The translations under genes and the position numbers were made by a program. The notes below the pieces were generated by a model, which saw only the letters and a list, made by a program, of their open reading frames with translations, ran no database searches and was not told where the DNA came from. A stretch of DNA of 64,000 nt from assembly GCF_000813145.1 (NCBI RefSeq), contig NZ_BAZF01000005.1, positions 124,001 to 188,000 on the forward strand, in the 5' to 3' direction. Below, piece by piece: positions 1 through 8,523 of this stretch. The first letter of the stretch is position 1. The number at the start of each line of letters is the position of its first letter. The stretch is from Geobacter sp. OR-1. GTDB lineage: Bacteria; Desulfobacterota; Desulfuromonadia; Geobacterales; DSM-12255.

Positions 1-802
1 AGTGGAAATATTTCCGGTCGGCGATCGTCGGGATGTCGGTGGCGCTGCCGACCCCGGCAACAAGCACCGGATGGGGCCTTGAAGTCAGGATGACCGCCGC
101 AACCCCGTCCGACATCGGACAAAAGTCGTGGTACCGAAGCGGCGACCAGTAACGGTAGTTCTTGCCGCTTTTTACCTGTTCGAAGTATTCGGCCACCGGC
201 ATGGGGAAATTGAGATGCGCATCGGGGTTGCGCGACGCATAGCGGTGCGCCCGCTCGGTCAGCAGTGCGGAAAACGCGCTCCACTCTTCATAAGTCAAAC
301 CGAGTCGCTCGATCAGCGCCCTGGCAACCAAAGCGCCGCAGGCCGGCATGGTCAGGCCGAATTCGGACTCGTCACGGTCGATAACGCCGGCCACGATCCT
401 GGTGGCATCCAGGGTCCCCACGTCGCTCATCTTCTGGATGCCGAGCGCCAGCACATGGTCGCAGCTGCCGGACGCCACCATCAGATAGGCGTTTTCCAGG
501 GCCGAGGCCCCGGAAGACGAGGCGGTGTCTATCAGCACCGACTTGCTTCCCGAGACCCCCAAAACCCCCGCGACCTTTGATGCGGTGTTGTCTACCCCGG
601 AAAAGGCGCCGGGGTTCTGGCACCCGACCACCACCGCATCAATCTCCCTGCGGCGCACCGCACTCCGCTCGAAAACGGCGCCGGCCTGTTCGGCCAGTTC
701 GAGAAACGACAGCTTGTCGCGCTCCTTGCCGTTGTAGCGACCGACGGGTGCGCTGTAAGACGCCGCCACATAGACTGTTCTGGGTTTGAAGCCATTATCC
801 AT
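1..802 (-). CDS. Thiolase family protein (SCP2-thiolase-like), 5' part only
   Basis: The reading frame is open from an ATG at 802 to the window edge, about 267 codons, so the C-terminal half is missing. The protein resembles the N-terminal half of SCP2-type thiolases and acetyl-CoA acetyltransferases. Family features seen are YVAASYSAPVG near the start, VVVGCQNPGAFSG, ALENAYLMVASGSCDHVLALG and the HRYASRNPDAH segment. The usual nucleophile motif A-C-(A/S)-S-G reads A-S-S-S-G at residues 94-98, so the catalytic cysteine is replaced by Ser95. Thiolase activity is therefore doubtful from this subunit alone. Such proteins often work beside a small DUF35 zinc protein, but the downstream partner lies outside the window. 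Start choice is uncertain; upstream of ATG 802 there is only a weak AAGG-like site. Confidence 0.8.
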   Translation of the reverse strand, partial: MDNGFKPRTVYVAASYSAPVGRYNGKERDKLSFLELAEQAGAVFERSAVRRREIDAVVVGCQNPGAFSGVDNTASKVAGVLGVSGSKSVLIDTASSSGASALENAYLMVASGSCDHVLALGIQKMSDVGTLDATRIVAGVIDRDESEFGLTMPACGALVARALIERLGLTYEEWSAFSALLTERAHRYASRNPDAHLNFPMPVAEYFEQVKSGKNYRYWSPLRYHDFCPMSDGVAAVILTSRPHPVLVAGVGSATDIPTIADRKYFH

Positions 803-933
803 TTCAATTCCGGACCTTGTTAGTCTTTTGATGTTAACAGATATTATTCTGATCGCAAGAGCAAGAAAACCGCTTGTCATGGCGTCACCCCTCTGTTATG
901 AAGAGGTTACCTTTTGATTACAGGAGGATTCTC

Positions 934-1287
934 GTGGTCGAACGAATGAAAAACGTGGTGGTCTTTGTCAAGGATACGGCAGCGGCAAAGAAATTTTACA
1001 AAGAGCAGCTTCAGCTCCCGGTGGCCAATGAAACCGACTTCATGATCGAATTTTTCCCTGGCGCTACCAGCTCACTGGGTGTTGCCACCGCGCTGCACGA
1101 AGCGGCGTTCCCTCTGGTGGGCCGGCATACCGGAATCACCCTCCAGGTAAATGATCTGGACTCGTTCTGCAAGCGATTGATCGATGAGGGGGTCGCCTTT
1201 GCCGAACCGCTGGAGCAGACGCCGTGGGGAAAGATGGCGGTGGTGAAGGATCCGGACGGCAACCAGATCGCCCTTGTTGACAGGTGA
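934..1287 (+). CDS. VOC (glyoxalase/bleomycin-resistance fold) family protein
   Basis: A 117-residue protein of the vicinal oxygen chelate superfamily. It opens with MKNVVVFVKDTAAAKKFY and ends with a typical KDPDGNQIALVD segment that carries the metal-ligand/fold signature of the second beta-alpha-beta-beta-beta module. The GTG start at 934 is chosen because AGGAGG lies 6 nt upstream; the frame stays open further upstream to an ATG at 874, but no ribosome site supports that. The substrate cannot be told from sequence; single-module VOC proteins of this size usually act as dimers. The stop codon overlaps the beginning of an intergenic inverted repeat. Confidence 0.8.
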   Translation: MVERMKNVVVFVKDTAAAKKFYKEQLQLPVANETDFMIEFFPGATSSLGVATALHEAAFPLVGRHTGITLQVNDLDSFCKRLIDEGVAFAEPLEQTPWGKMAVVKDPDGNQIALVDR

Positions 1288-1404
1288 GAGCGCCGCTTTT
1301 CCGCAATATCTGCGTAAGTCTGCTCTCGTCCTCGTCGGAGTAGCGCTGCTACGCCTCCTCGAACTCGTTTGACAGCCTTGATCTTGCGAAAAATCGACAC
1401 TCTC
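1286..1404. repeat. Large imperfect inverted repeat (element A)
   Basis: About 119 bp forming one long imperfect palindrome. The ends GAGAGCGCCG and CGACACTCTC pair, followed inward by CTTTTCCGCAA against TTGCGAAAAA. The centre GTAGC-GCT-GCTAC sits inside CGGAGTAGC...CTACGCCTCC. It begins within the stop codon of the VOC gene. Element B at 10979-11101 has the same plan and shares the TACGCCTCC core and the TTTTTCGC/GCGAAAAA arm, so both are probably copies of one dispersed repeat family. Confidence 0.65.
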
Positions 1405-1424
1405 TGACATTTGAGAGAGAAAAC

Positions 1425-1898
1425 ATGATGAAAGTTTTTGACCAGTCTACACTCGCCCGGCTCTCCGAAGAGGCGCGGGCAAACCCGCGAGGGAGGAAGA
1501 ACCTCAATCTCCACCCCAGCGACGACTTCTGCTGCCACCGGTTGTTCAACGCCATTGAGCCGGGCTCGTACATCCGTCCCCACCGGCATCTCGACCCGAA
1601 CAAGGATGAGACCTTCGTCATCGTCAGCGGTGCCCTTGGGGTCATTATTTTCAACGACGACGGCAGCATCGACAGCTCGACCGTGCTAACAGTCGGCGGC
1701 CCCGCAATTGCCGTGGACATCCCCCATGGCCGGTTTCACGGCGCTGTCAGCCTGGCGCCGGGAACGGCATTCTTCGAGGCCAAGGCCGGACCTTATCTGG
1801 CGCTGAAACCGGAAGAGCAGGCTGACTGGGCTCCCCTGGAATGTACCGGGGAGGCATTGGCCTACCTGGCATCACTCATAGCCCATCTTCTGGAGTAG
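1425..1898 (+). CDS. WbuC family cupin-fold metalloprotein
   Basis: A 157-residue protein matching the WbuC cupin family. Near the N terminus it reads VFDQSTLARLSEEARANPR, then RKNLNLHPSDDFCCHRLFNAIEPGSYIRPHRH. The central PHRHLDPNKDETFVIVSG stretch is the cupin metal motif with two His and one Glu, and IPHGRFHG holds the last His. WbuC genes are often near O-antigen clusters, but the biochemical role is not established. No polysaccharide genes adjoin it here. ATG codons at 1425 and 1428 are both possible, with GAGAG a few bases upstream. The stop at 1898 is 4 nt before the next gene, so the two are probably cotranscribed. Confidence 0.85.
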   Translation: MMKVFDQSTLARLSEEARANPRGRKNLNLHPSDDFCCHRLFNAIEPGSYIRPHRHLDPNKDETFVIVSGALGVIIFNDDGSIDSSTVLTVGGPAIAVDIPHGRFHGAVSLAPGTAFFEAKAGPYLALKPEEQADWAPLECTGEALAYLASLIAHLLE

Positions 1899-1902
1899 CC
1901 GG

Positions 1903-2499
1903 GTGCGTTTAACTGCTTATATCATAGCCCTGTCCCTGCTCTGCGTCTCTCTTGCCTGGGCGGCCCCGCCAAAACCCCGGCCGCTGGCCGGGATCGGCGT
2001 GCTCACCCTGACAACCAAAGGCACGCTTCAGGACGGTTCGTCCCCGCTGTTGTCGCTCTACCGCGAGCCCGGCGTCGGCCGGATGACTGATCTCGATCCG
2101 GCTGATTTCCCCTCGATGACGCCGGCCATCAAGGGTTCCCCGGGGATGATCAATATTGCCTTTACCAGAAAGCGCGGGGACTGGGTCAAGGTCATTTTTG
2201 ACGACAGCGGCCGCGAAGGATGGCTCGCCCTGGGGCACGGCATGAGATTCAAGAGCTGGAAGAGATATCTCCAGGGTGGCGAAGTCAGGCTGCTGAACGG
2301 CCTGAAAAAGGATTTCTACCAGTTGCGGCCGCAACCCTCGGCCGCTGCCAAACCAGTTGCTGCGGTGAGCAAGGAGAAGAGGCTCCGGGTCGTGGAGCTT
2401 GACGACTCCTGGATACTCGTGCTCGTAGACCTGGAAAACTCGGGGTGGCTCCGGTGGAAGGATGACGACGGCAGGCTGCTGATCTCGGTGGAACACTGA
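1903..2499 (+). CDS. Secreted protein with SH3-like domains
   Basis: A 198-residue protein starting at GTG 1903, four bases after the cupin gene. Residues 1-20 (MRLTAYIIALSLLCVSLAWA) form a signal peptide with an AWA cleavage site. The mature part contains two stretches, around KRGDWVKVIFDDSGREGWLAL and around LDDSWILVLVDLENSGWLRW, that look like bacterial SH3-type beta barrels ending in a Gly-Trp-Leu turn. It is probably exported to the periplasm. No catalytic motif is visible. A hairpin terminator lies about 170 bp downstream. Confidence 0.65.
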   Translation: MRLTAYIIALSLLCVSLAWAAPPKPRPLAGIGVLTLTTKGTLQDGSSPLLSLYREPGVGRMTDLDPADFPSMTPAIKGSPGMINIAFTRKRGDWVKVIFDDSGREGWLALGHGMRFKSWKRYLQGGEVRLLNGLKKDFYQLRPQPSAAAKPVAAVSKEKRLRVVELDDSWILVLVDLENSGWLRWKDDDGRLLISVEH

Positions 2500-2670
2500 C
2501 AACGCTCATAAAACAATTGACGGCTGCAACCTTCTGTGTTATTCGGATAACCATGACTATCGGATCGATCGCAATCATAGCGGCAGCACGAGCTATTGGC
2601 GCAGCGGCAGCAAGCGCCGCAGGAATCCCCGTACCCCGGTAGACACCATCAGCACATTTGCAGACACACC

Positions 2671-2699
2671 GGCCGCGGGAACCCCCCGTGGCCTTTTTT
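2671..2699 (+). terminator. Intrinsic terminator
   Basis: The stem GGCCGCGGG / CCCGTGGCC (with one G-T pair) is followed by six T. It separates the cupin/SH3 unit from the aminotransferase gene that starts at 2739. The 2500-2670 stretch before it holds only a doubtful 29-codon Ala-rich frame. Confidence 0.75.
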
Positions 2700-2738
2700 C
2701 ATTTTCGCCACACCTTATTCGATGAACAGGAGCTGACC

Positions 2739-4044
2739 ATGAGAAACCAACTCGTTCCACCCAGCGCCGGCAAGATCACCTACGAAATCCGCAACATCGT
2801 CAATGTGGCGGAAAAACTCCAGAAACATGGCGTGAAGATCAACTGGGAAAATATCGGCGATCCCATCGTCAAGGGGGAGATTATTCCTGACTGGATGAAG
2901 GAAATCGTTGCCAAGGCCGCCATGGATAACGATACCTACGGTTATGCCCACACCAGGGGGGTGCTGGAGACCAGGGAGTTCATCTGCAACCAGACCAACC
3001 GGCGCGGCGGGGCGCAGATCACTCCTGACGACATCATCTTTTTTTAACGGGCTGGGGGATGCCATCGCCAAGCTGTACGGGGTCCTCAACCCGGAAACCC
3101 GTATTCTCATGGCCTCGCCGTCATACACCACCCATTCGTCCGCCGAGTCGTCCCATGCCCATGCCCCGGCGCTCTGCTTCAGCCTCGACCCGAACAACCG
3201 CTGGTATCCGGACCTCGGCGAGATCCGCAACCTCGTAAAAGCCAACCCTGCCGTCGCCGGGATCATGATCATCAACCCGGACAACCCGACCGGCATGGCC
3301 TATCCGGTGGAGACGCTCAAGGAGATCGTAGCAATAGCCCGGGAATACGACCTCTTCATCCTGGCCGACGAGGTGTACAACAATATCGTCTATAACGGCG
3401 AAAAGACCGTTCCGATCTCGGATGTCATCGGCGATGTCCCGGCCATCGCCATGAAAGGGATCTCCAAGGAGCTACCGTGGCCCGGCTCACGGTGCGGCTG
3501 GATCGAAGCCTATAACTTCGACAAAGACGAGCGGTTCCAGCATTACGTGAACGCCATCCTCAACACCAAGATGAACGAGGTCTGTTCGACGACCCTGCCG
3601 CAGAAGGTCATCCCGGCGATCATGAGCCATCCGCAATACCCGGTCTACCTGGAAGAGCGGACCCGCCGCTACGAGCTGATGAGCAACATCACCTGGAACT
3701 TTCTGAAGGATATTCCGGGGCTGATGGTAAACCGGACCAACGGCGCCTTCTACATGGCCGTCGCCTTCCGGGACGGGATGCTCACCGGCCGCCAGTCGCT
3801 GCCGATAACCAACACCGAGGTGCGCGAGCTGGTCGAGTCCCTGGTGAACGCCCCCGGCGTCTCGCCCGACAAGCGGTTCGTCTATTATGTCCTTGCCGCC
3901 ACCGGGATCTGCATCGTACCGCTCTCCTCCTTCAACACCGGGCTGCAGGGATTCAGGGTTACGCTGCTGGAAAAGGATCCAGCGGAATGCGAGCGGATCT
4001 ACAAAACCCTGGCCGACATGATCAAGGTCTATATTGCTTCCTGA
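2739..4044 (+). pseudogene. PLP-dependent class I/II aminotransferase, interrupted by a frameshift
   Basis: Joined across a frameshift this is a ~434-residue fold-type I aminotransferase. It carries IGDPIVKGEIIPDW and the YGYAHTRGVLETREF entry segment in the first frame. The second frame has NPDNPTG, LADEVYNNIVY and the pyridoxal lysine in MKGISKELPWPGSRCGW. The first frame ends in TAA at 3045-3047 directly after a run of seven T (3039-3045). Removing one T restores IIFFNGLGDAIAKLYGV. The ATG at 2739 has AGGAGC 5 nt upstream. The substrate is not evident; it belongs to the AspC/alanine aminotransferase-like branch. The break may be a sequencing error, a real inactivation, or slippage at the T run just before UAA. 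A bidirectional terminator follows. Confidence 0.85.
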
Positions 4045-4065
4045 ACCGGGGATCAGACATTCAAC

Positions 4066-4098
4066 AAAAAAAAGGGACGGCTCCGGCCGTCCCTTTTC
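4066..4098. terminator. Bidirectional intrinsic terminator
   Basis: The hairpin GGGACGG-CTCCGG-CCGTCCC is flanked by an A run on the left and TTTT on the right, so it can end transcription from both the aminotransferase gene (plus) and pckA (minus). Confidence 0.8.
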
Positions 4099-4135
4099 AA
4101 TTTATCTCCTCAAAACCTTATAACCGGTTCGTGCA

Positions 4136-5728
4136 TTACATGACTTTGGCCACGTCCTTGGAAACATACTGCCGGTACTGCTCGAAGTTTTTCCTAAACC
4201 GCGCCACCAGATCCTTGGCAGTCGCGTCGTAGGCATTCTTGTCGCTCCAGGTGTTTCTCGGGTCCAGAACCTCTGCCGGCACGCCCGGGCATACTTTGGG
4301 GATGTCGAGCCCGAAGAACCGGTCCTTGTCGAACTCCCCCGCAGCAAGGGTGCCGTTGATCGCGGCATTCACCAGGGCTCGGGAATAGGAGATCTTCATC
4401 CGGCTCCCCACCCCGTAGCCACCACCGCTCCAACCGGTATTCACAAGCCAGCAGCCGACTTCATGCCTGGCGATCTTGTCTCCCAGCAATTTTGCGTAGA
4501 CCGATGGGTGCAACGCCATGAACGGGGCGCCGAAACAGGCGGAAAAGGCAGCCTGCGGCTCGGTGATGCCGGCCTCTGTGCCGGCAACCTTGGCGGTATA
4601 CCCGGAGAGGAAATGATACATCGCCTGTTCCGGCGATAGCCGCGCAATCGGCGGCAGCACGCCGAAAGCGTCGCAGGTGAGCATGATGATGTTTTTCGGG
4701 TGTTCGCCGATACCGGATTTGACGATATTGGGGATATGGGTAATCGGATAGGAGGCACGGGTATTTTCGGTAAACGATTCGTCATCGAGGTCGATCCTGC
4801 GGCTCACCGTGTCGATGGCGACGTTTTCCAGGATGGTGCCGAAACGCCGGGTTGTCTCATAGATCTCCGGCTCTGACTCCCGGGAAAGCTTGATGATCTT
4901 GGCATAGCACCCCCCCTCGAAGTTGAATACCCCCTTGTCGTCCCAGCCATGTTCGTCGTCGCCGATCAGCTTCCTGCCGGGATCTGCCGAGAGCGTCGTC
5001 TTGCCGGTGCCTGAAAGCCCGAAGAACACGGCGACATCCCCCTTATCCCCGGCATTGGCAGAACAGTGCATGGACATGACGTTTCGATCGAGCGGCAGCA
5101 GGTAGTTGAGGATGGTGAAGATCGATTTCTTTATCTCGCCGGCATAGCTGGTGCCGCCGATAATGATCACCTTCCTGGCGAAATTGACAATGATGAACGT
5201 CTCGGTGTTGGTGCCGTCAATGGAAGGGATGGCGTGGAAGTTCGGCATGTCGATCACCGTGAATTCGGGTTTATGATTGACCAGCTCTTCCGGTGCGGCC
5301 CTGATGAACATGTTCCGGGCAAAAAGCGAATGCCATGCCCTTTCGGTAATTATCCGCACCGGCAACCGATGCTCCGGGCTGGCGCCGGCGAAGCAGTCCT
5401 GCACGAACAGGTCCCGGCCGTGCATATAGGCGAGCATCCGCTGGTAAAGCCCCTCGAACATGACCGGATCGAACGGGCGGTTTACATTGCCCCAGTTGAT
5501 ATGATCATGGCAGGTCGGCTCATCCACAATGAACTTCTCGTTGGCTGCCCTGCCGGTATAGTGGCCCGTCTTCACGGCAATGGCACCGAGATGGGTTACC
5601 AACCCCTCGCCGCGTTTCACGATCTGCTCGTAAAGAACCGAAGTCGGTGCTGTCCAATAAATCAGATTGGCGTTGGTAATGCCGTGTTCTTCAAGGCCGG
5701 TCCCACGGGTGATGTCGTTCAGTTTCAT
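4136..5728 (-). CDS. pckA: Phosphoenolpyruvate carboxykinase (ATP)
   Basis: A 530-residue cytosolic enzyme that interconverts oxaloacetate + ATP with PEP + CO2 + ADP, the entry step of gluconeogenesis from acetate. Length fits the ATP-dependent family. Signature regions are FIVDEP near residue 70, the GLSGTGKTTLSADP kinase P-loop with RKLIGDDEHGW, the RIDLDDESFTENTRASYP region, and GWSGGGYGVGSRMKI close to the C terminus. The start at 5728 follows a G-rich Shine-Dalgarno tract. A GTP-type PEPCK lies directly upstream on the same strand, separated by its own terminator, so the two isoenzymes are probably transcribed separately. The pair is unusual because most genomes keep only one type. Confidence 0.97.
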   Translation of the reverse strand: MKLNDITRGTGLEEHGITNANLIYWTAPTSVLYEQIVKRGEGLVTHLGAIAVKTGHYTGRAANEKFIVDEPTCHDHINWGNVNRPFDPVMFEGLYQRMLAYMHGRDLFVQDCFAGASPEHRLPVRIITERAWHSLFARNMFIRAAPEELVNHKPEFTVIDMPNFHAIPSIDGTNTETFIIVNFARKVIIIGGTSYAGEIKKSIFTILNYLLPLDRNVMSMHCSANAGDKGDVAVFFGLSGTGKTTLSADPGRKLIGDDEHGWDDKGVFNFEGGCYAKIIKLSRESEPEIYETTRRFGTILENVAIDTVSRRIDLDDESFTENTRASYPITHIPNIVKSGIGEHPKNIIMLTCDAFGVLPPIARLSPEQAMYHFLSGYTAKVAGTEAGITEPQAAFSACFGAPFMALHPSVYAKLLGDKIARHEVGCWLVNTGWSGGGYGVGSRMKISYSRALVNAAINGTLAAGEFDKDRFFGLDIPKVCPGVPAEVLDPRNTWSDKNAYDATAKDLVARFRKNFEQYRQYVSKDVAKVM

Positions 5729-5812
5729 GCTGCCCCCCTGATGATTTCAGACTCATAAAACCTATTCGGATTATAACCGGCCATTCAGATTCATCAACGT
5801 GGCAACATGGAT

Positions 5813-5860
5813 AAAAAAAGGCCGGGCTTACGATCTAACGGTGCGATCATAAGGCCGGCC
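5813..5860 (-). terminator. Intrinsic terminator of the GTP-PEPCK gene
   Basis: A 16-bp stem (5820-5835 with 5845-5860, one mismatch and one G-T pair) around a 9-nt loop is followed, in the minus direction, by seven T. It isolates pckG from the downstream pckA. Confidence 0.85.
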
Positions 5861-5892
5861 ACGGATTGCATTACATAAAGCCTATTTTCAGA

Positions 5893-7749
5893 TTACTCGT
5901 TCCACCCCTCGGGATGAACATCACCAAGCTGTTCCCAATGTTCCGGGGAACGCCAGAGAGAGGAGAGGATCAGTTCACGGATGTGGAGGAACTCTTTGGG
6001 GAGCCGGTCGTACATCTTGACGAACAGCTCTTCGTGGGAAATGACCTCATTCTGCCAGACATCCCGGTCCACCGACATCAGCTCGTTGAACTTCTCACGG
6101 GACATATCCAGCCCTTCCCAGTCCATGTCCTCGTAGCGCGGCATCCAGCCGAGCGGGGACTCCACTGAACCGGTCTTGCCCTGAACGCGTTCCACAATCC
6201 ACTTCAGAACCCGCATATTGTCGCTATAGCCCGGCCAGATGAACTTGCCGTTGGCATCTTTGCGGAACCAGTTGACGTTGAAGATACGGGGCGGACGGGC
6301 GATGGAGCGGCCGAACTGCAGCCAGTGGGCAAAGTAATCAGCCATGTGATAGCCGCAGAACGGAAGCATGGCGAACGGGTCACGCCGGACATTGCCGGTG
6401 GCCCCGACGGCTGCGGCAGTGGTCTCGGAGCCGAGGGTGGAGGCGAGGTAAACGCCATAATTCCAGTTGAAGGCCTGATAAACCAGCGGCACGGTATCCT
6501 TGCGGCGGCCGCCGAAGATAAAGGCGCTCATCGGTACCCCTTTGGGATTTTCCCAATCAGGGTCAATACTGGGGCACTGGGACGCCGGTGCGGTAAAGCG
6601 TGCATTGGGGTGAGCAGCCGGGCGACCGCAATCGGGAGTCCACTCTTTCCCTTGCCAGTCGGTCAGTTTGGCCGGGACGTCACCGTCAATTCCCTCCCAC
6701 CAGACATCTCCGTCCTCGGTCAGGGCAACGTTGGTGAAGATGGAGTTCTTTTCGCAGGAAATCATGGCGTTCGGGTTGGTCTTGTAATTGGTACCAGGCG
6801 CCACGCCGAAGTAGCCGTATTCCGGGTTTATGGCATAGATCTGGCCGTCCGGACCGGGCTTGATCCAGGCGATGTCGTCGCCGATGGTGGTTACCTTCCA
6901 CCCCTTGTCCAGAAAAGGCTTGGGGGGAATCAGCATGGCAAAGTTGGTCTTGCCGCAGGCACTCGGGAAAGCGGCACCTACATAGGTCTTCTCACCGGTG
7001 GGGGACTCGACGCCGAGGATAAGCATATGCTCTGCCAGCCACCCTTCATCACGGGCCTGTACCGAGGCAATCCGCAGGGCAAGGCACTTTTTGCCCAGCA
7101 GGGCGTTGCCGCCGTAACCGCTGCCGAACGACCAGATGGCCCGCTCTTCGGGGAAATGGACGATGTACTTTTCCTTGTTGCAGGGCCAGGGAACATCTTG
7201 CTGGCCGGGCTGCAGAGGTGCGCCAACCGAGTGGAGGCAGGGGACGAATTCGCCGTCTTTACCCAGGACGTCCAGAACCGCCCTGCCCATCCTGGTCATG
7301 ATCCGCATGTTAACGGCAACATAGGGAGAGTCGGAAATCTCAACCCCGATCTTGGCGATATTGGAACCGAGAGGCCCCATGCTGAAGGGGATGACGTACA
7401 TGGTACGCCCCTTCATGCACCCTTTGAACAGCTTGTGCAGGTTTTCCTTCATCTCTTTCGGATGCATCCAGTTATTGGTCGGACCGGCATCCTGTTTGGA
7501 ATGGCTGCAGATAAAAGTGCGGTCCTCAACCCGGGCAACGTCGATAGGATCAGACCATGCAAGGTAACTGTTCGGACGCTTCTTCTCGTTCAACTTCTTG
7601 AATGTCCCACTCTTAACAAGAAGAGCACAGAGTTCATCGTATTCTTCCTGAGATCCGTCACACCAATGGATCCGATCCGGCTCACATAGTGCCGAAACTT
7701 CCTCAACCCACTTCAACAGCTGTTCATTCTTCGGAACATCGTAACTCAT
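5893..7749 (-). CDS. pckG: Phosphoenolpyruvate carboxykinase (GTP)
   Basis: A 618-residue GTP-dependent PEPCK, unrelated in most of its sequence to the ATP enzyme next door. It shows the family's [14 protein letters not shown]-loop, the [14 protein letters not shown]-terminal segment, [18 protein letters not shown], and [18 protein letters not shown] near the C terminus. Length is normal for the family. The reaction is oxaloacetate + GTP to PEP + CO2 + GDP, reversible, in the cytosol. In acetate-oxidising bacteria it could run gluconeogenic or anaplerotic flux opposite to the ATP enzyme, but direction cannot be read from sequence. A 7-bp inverted repeat lies 30 bp upstream of the start. The gene is divergent from a ferredoxin gene. 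Confidence 0.96.
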   Translation of the reverse strand: MSYDVPKNEQLLKWVEEVSALCEPDRIHWCDGSQEEYDELCALLVKSGTFKKLNEKKRPNSYLAWSDPIDVARVEDRTFICSHSKQDAGPTNNWMHPKEMKENLHKLFKGCMKGRTMYVIPFSMGPLGSNIAKIGVEISDSPYVAVNMRIMTRMGRAVLDVLGKDGEFVPCLHSVGAPLQPGQQDVPWPCNKEKYIVHFPEERAIWSFGSGYGGNALLGKKCLALRIASVQARDEGWLAEHMLILGVESPTGEKTYVGAAFPSACGKTNFAMLIPPKPFLDKGWKVTTIGDDIAWIKPGPDGQIYAINPEYGYFGVAPGTNYKTNPNAMISCEKNSIFTNVALTEDGDVWWEGIDGDVPAKLTDWQGKEWTPDCGRPAAHPNARFTAPASQCPSIDPDWENPKGVPMSAFIFGGRRKDTVPLVYQAFNWNYGVYLASTLGSETTAAAVGATGNVRRDPFAMLPFCGYHMADYFAHWLQFGRSIARPPRIFNVNWFRKDANGKFIWPGYSDNMRVLKWIVERVQGKTGSVESPLGWMPRYEDMDWEGLDMSREKFNELMSVDRDVWQNEVISHEELFVKMYDRLPKEFLHIRELILSSLWRSPEHWEQLGDVHPEGWNE

Positions 7750-7778
7750 TACCCTTGTCCCCTCTCGGATATTTAATT

Positions 7779-7802
7779 GAGCTTCGTCGGATTATGAAGC
7801 TC
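7779..7802. promoter_or_regulatory. Inverted repeat upstream of pckG
   Basis: GAGCTTC and GAAGCTC form a perfect 7-bp inverted repeat with a 10-nt spacer, 30-53 bp upstream of the pckG start in the 260-bp divergent region. It may be an operator or a 5'-leader hairpin; nothing in the sequence tells which. The rest of this gap (to 8009) is AT-rich, with no clear additional element. Confidence 0.35.
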
Positions 7803-8009
7803 GTAAGTCGAGTCGAATGGTTATCTACCGGTTGTACAATTGGGGAACTTACACAAAAATTGTAAATTAAGGAAGAATAAAATTGATGTAATTAGAATAA
7901 AATTTTGCGGAGACGGGTCTGAACGGCGCAGAGACCCATTTGACACCCAGGAACGTGTTGATACAATCGGGGAGGCGCAATGATTCAAGCAGAACGGAGG
8001 GTTAAGGAA

Positions 8010-8201
8010 ATGGCCAGAATCCCTTATGTCGACAGGGAATTGTGTATCAGCTGCGGACTCTGTGTCTCAACATGCCCCGGCGTCTTCCGGTTCGGAACTG
8101 ATTCCAAATCTGAAGTTTACAATCCTGCCGGGGCTGATGAAAAAAAGATACAGGAAGCCATCGACGGCTGTCCGGTTCAGTGCATATCTTGGCAGGAATA
8201 G
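8010..8201 (+). CDS. 4Fe-4S ferredoxin
   Basis: A 63-residue low-potential electron carrier. CISCGLCVSTCPGVF supplies CxxCxxC plus a fourth Cys, and CPVQC near the C terminus supplies the remaining cysteines seen in single-cluster ferredoxins of anaerobes. The ATG at 8010 is chosen because CGGAGGG stands 8 nt upstream; an earlier in-frame ATG at 7980 has no ribosome site. The redox partner is not encoded next to it. It faces a convergent zinc-ribbon gene only 15 bp away. Confidence 0.9.
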   Translation: MARIPYVDRELCISCGLCVSTCPGVFRFGTDSKSEVYNPAGADEKKIQEAIDGCPVQCISWQE

Positions 8202-8216
8202 AAATAGATGTATTGT

Positions 8217-8393
8217 CTACTTATTTTCCGCCTTCTTGATAATATCCAGTTCGTGCCGATCGCCAACAACCTTGATCCGCCAGACAAGTCCACAGGTACC
8301 GCACTCTTTTACCGGCGATGTTTCGGCTGAGAACCCTTCGGAATGCATATCGATCTCAATAGCTTCTCTCCCACCACAATTCGGGCACTTCAT
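8217..8393 (-). CDS. Small zinc-ribbon protein
   Basis: A 58-residue protein with two CxxC knuckles, MKCPNCGGREAI at the start and CGTCGLVWRI about 30 residues later, the pattern of a zinc ribbon. I chose the ATG at 8393 because AAGGAG lies 7 nt upstream and the product then begins directly with the first knuckle. An ATG at 8438, also with an AGGTGG site, would add 15 residues and cannot be excluded. The role is unknown; it could bind nucleic acid or another protein. Confidence 0.6.
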   Translation of the reverse strand: MKCPNCGGREAIEIDMHSEGFSAETSPVKECGTCGLVWRIKVVGDRHELDIIKKAENK

Positions 8394-8523
8394 CTCAATC
8401 TCCTTTTCAATTGGCCCGGTAAAATCCAGACCCGCCATTTAATGCCACCTGTTTAAGGGTAGCTCATTACCGGAAATTTTCGCTTAATTATAACAGTTCT
8501 TTTCGACAATCTCAGCAAGATCT

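Noticed and set aside
1011-1589. Minus-strand frame spanning the VOC gene, repeat element A and cupin gene
   Set aside because: Crosses two recognised genes and a palindrome; translation has no family pattern.
2553-2642. 29-codon Ala/Ile-rich frame before the 2671 terminator
   Set aside because: No convincing ribosome site and composition compatible with chance in GC-rich sequence.
6325-7689. Long open frame (454 codons) on the plus strand
   Set aside because: It lies antisense to the clearly recognised GTP-PEPCK and has no family motif.
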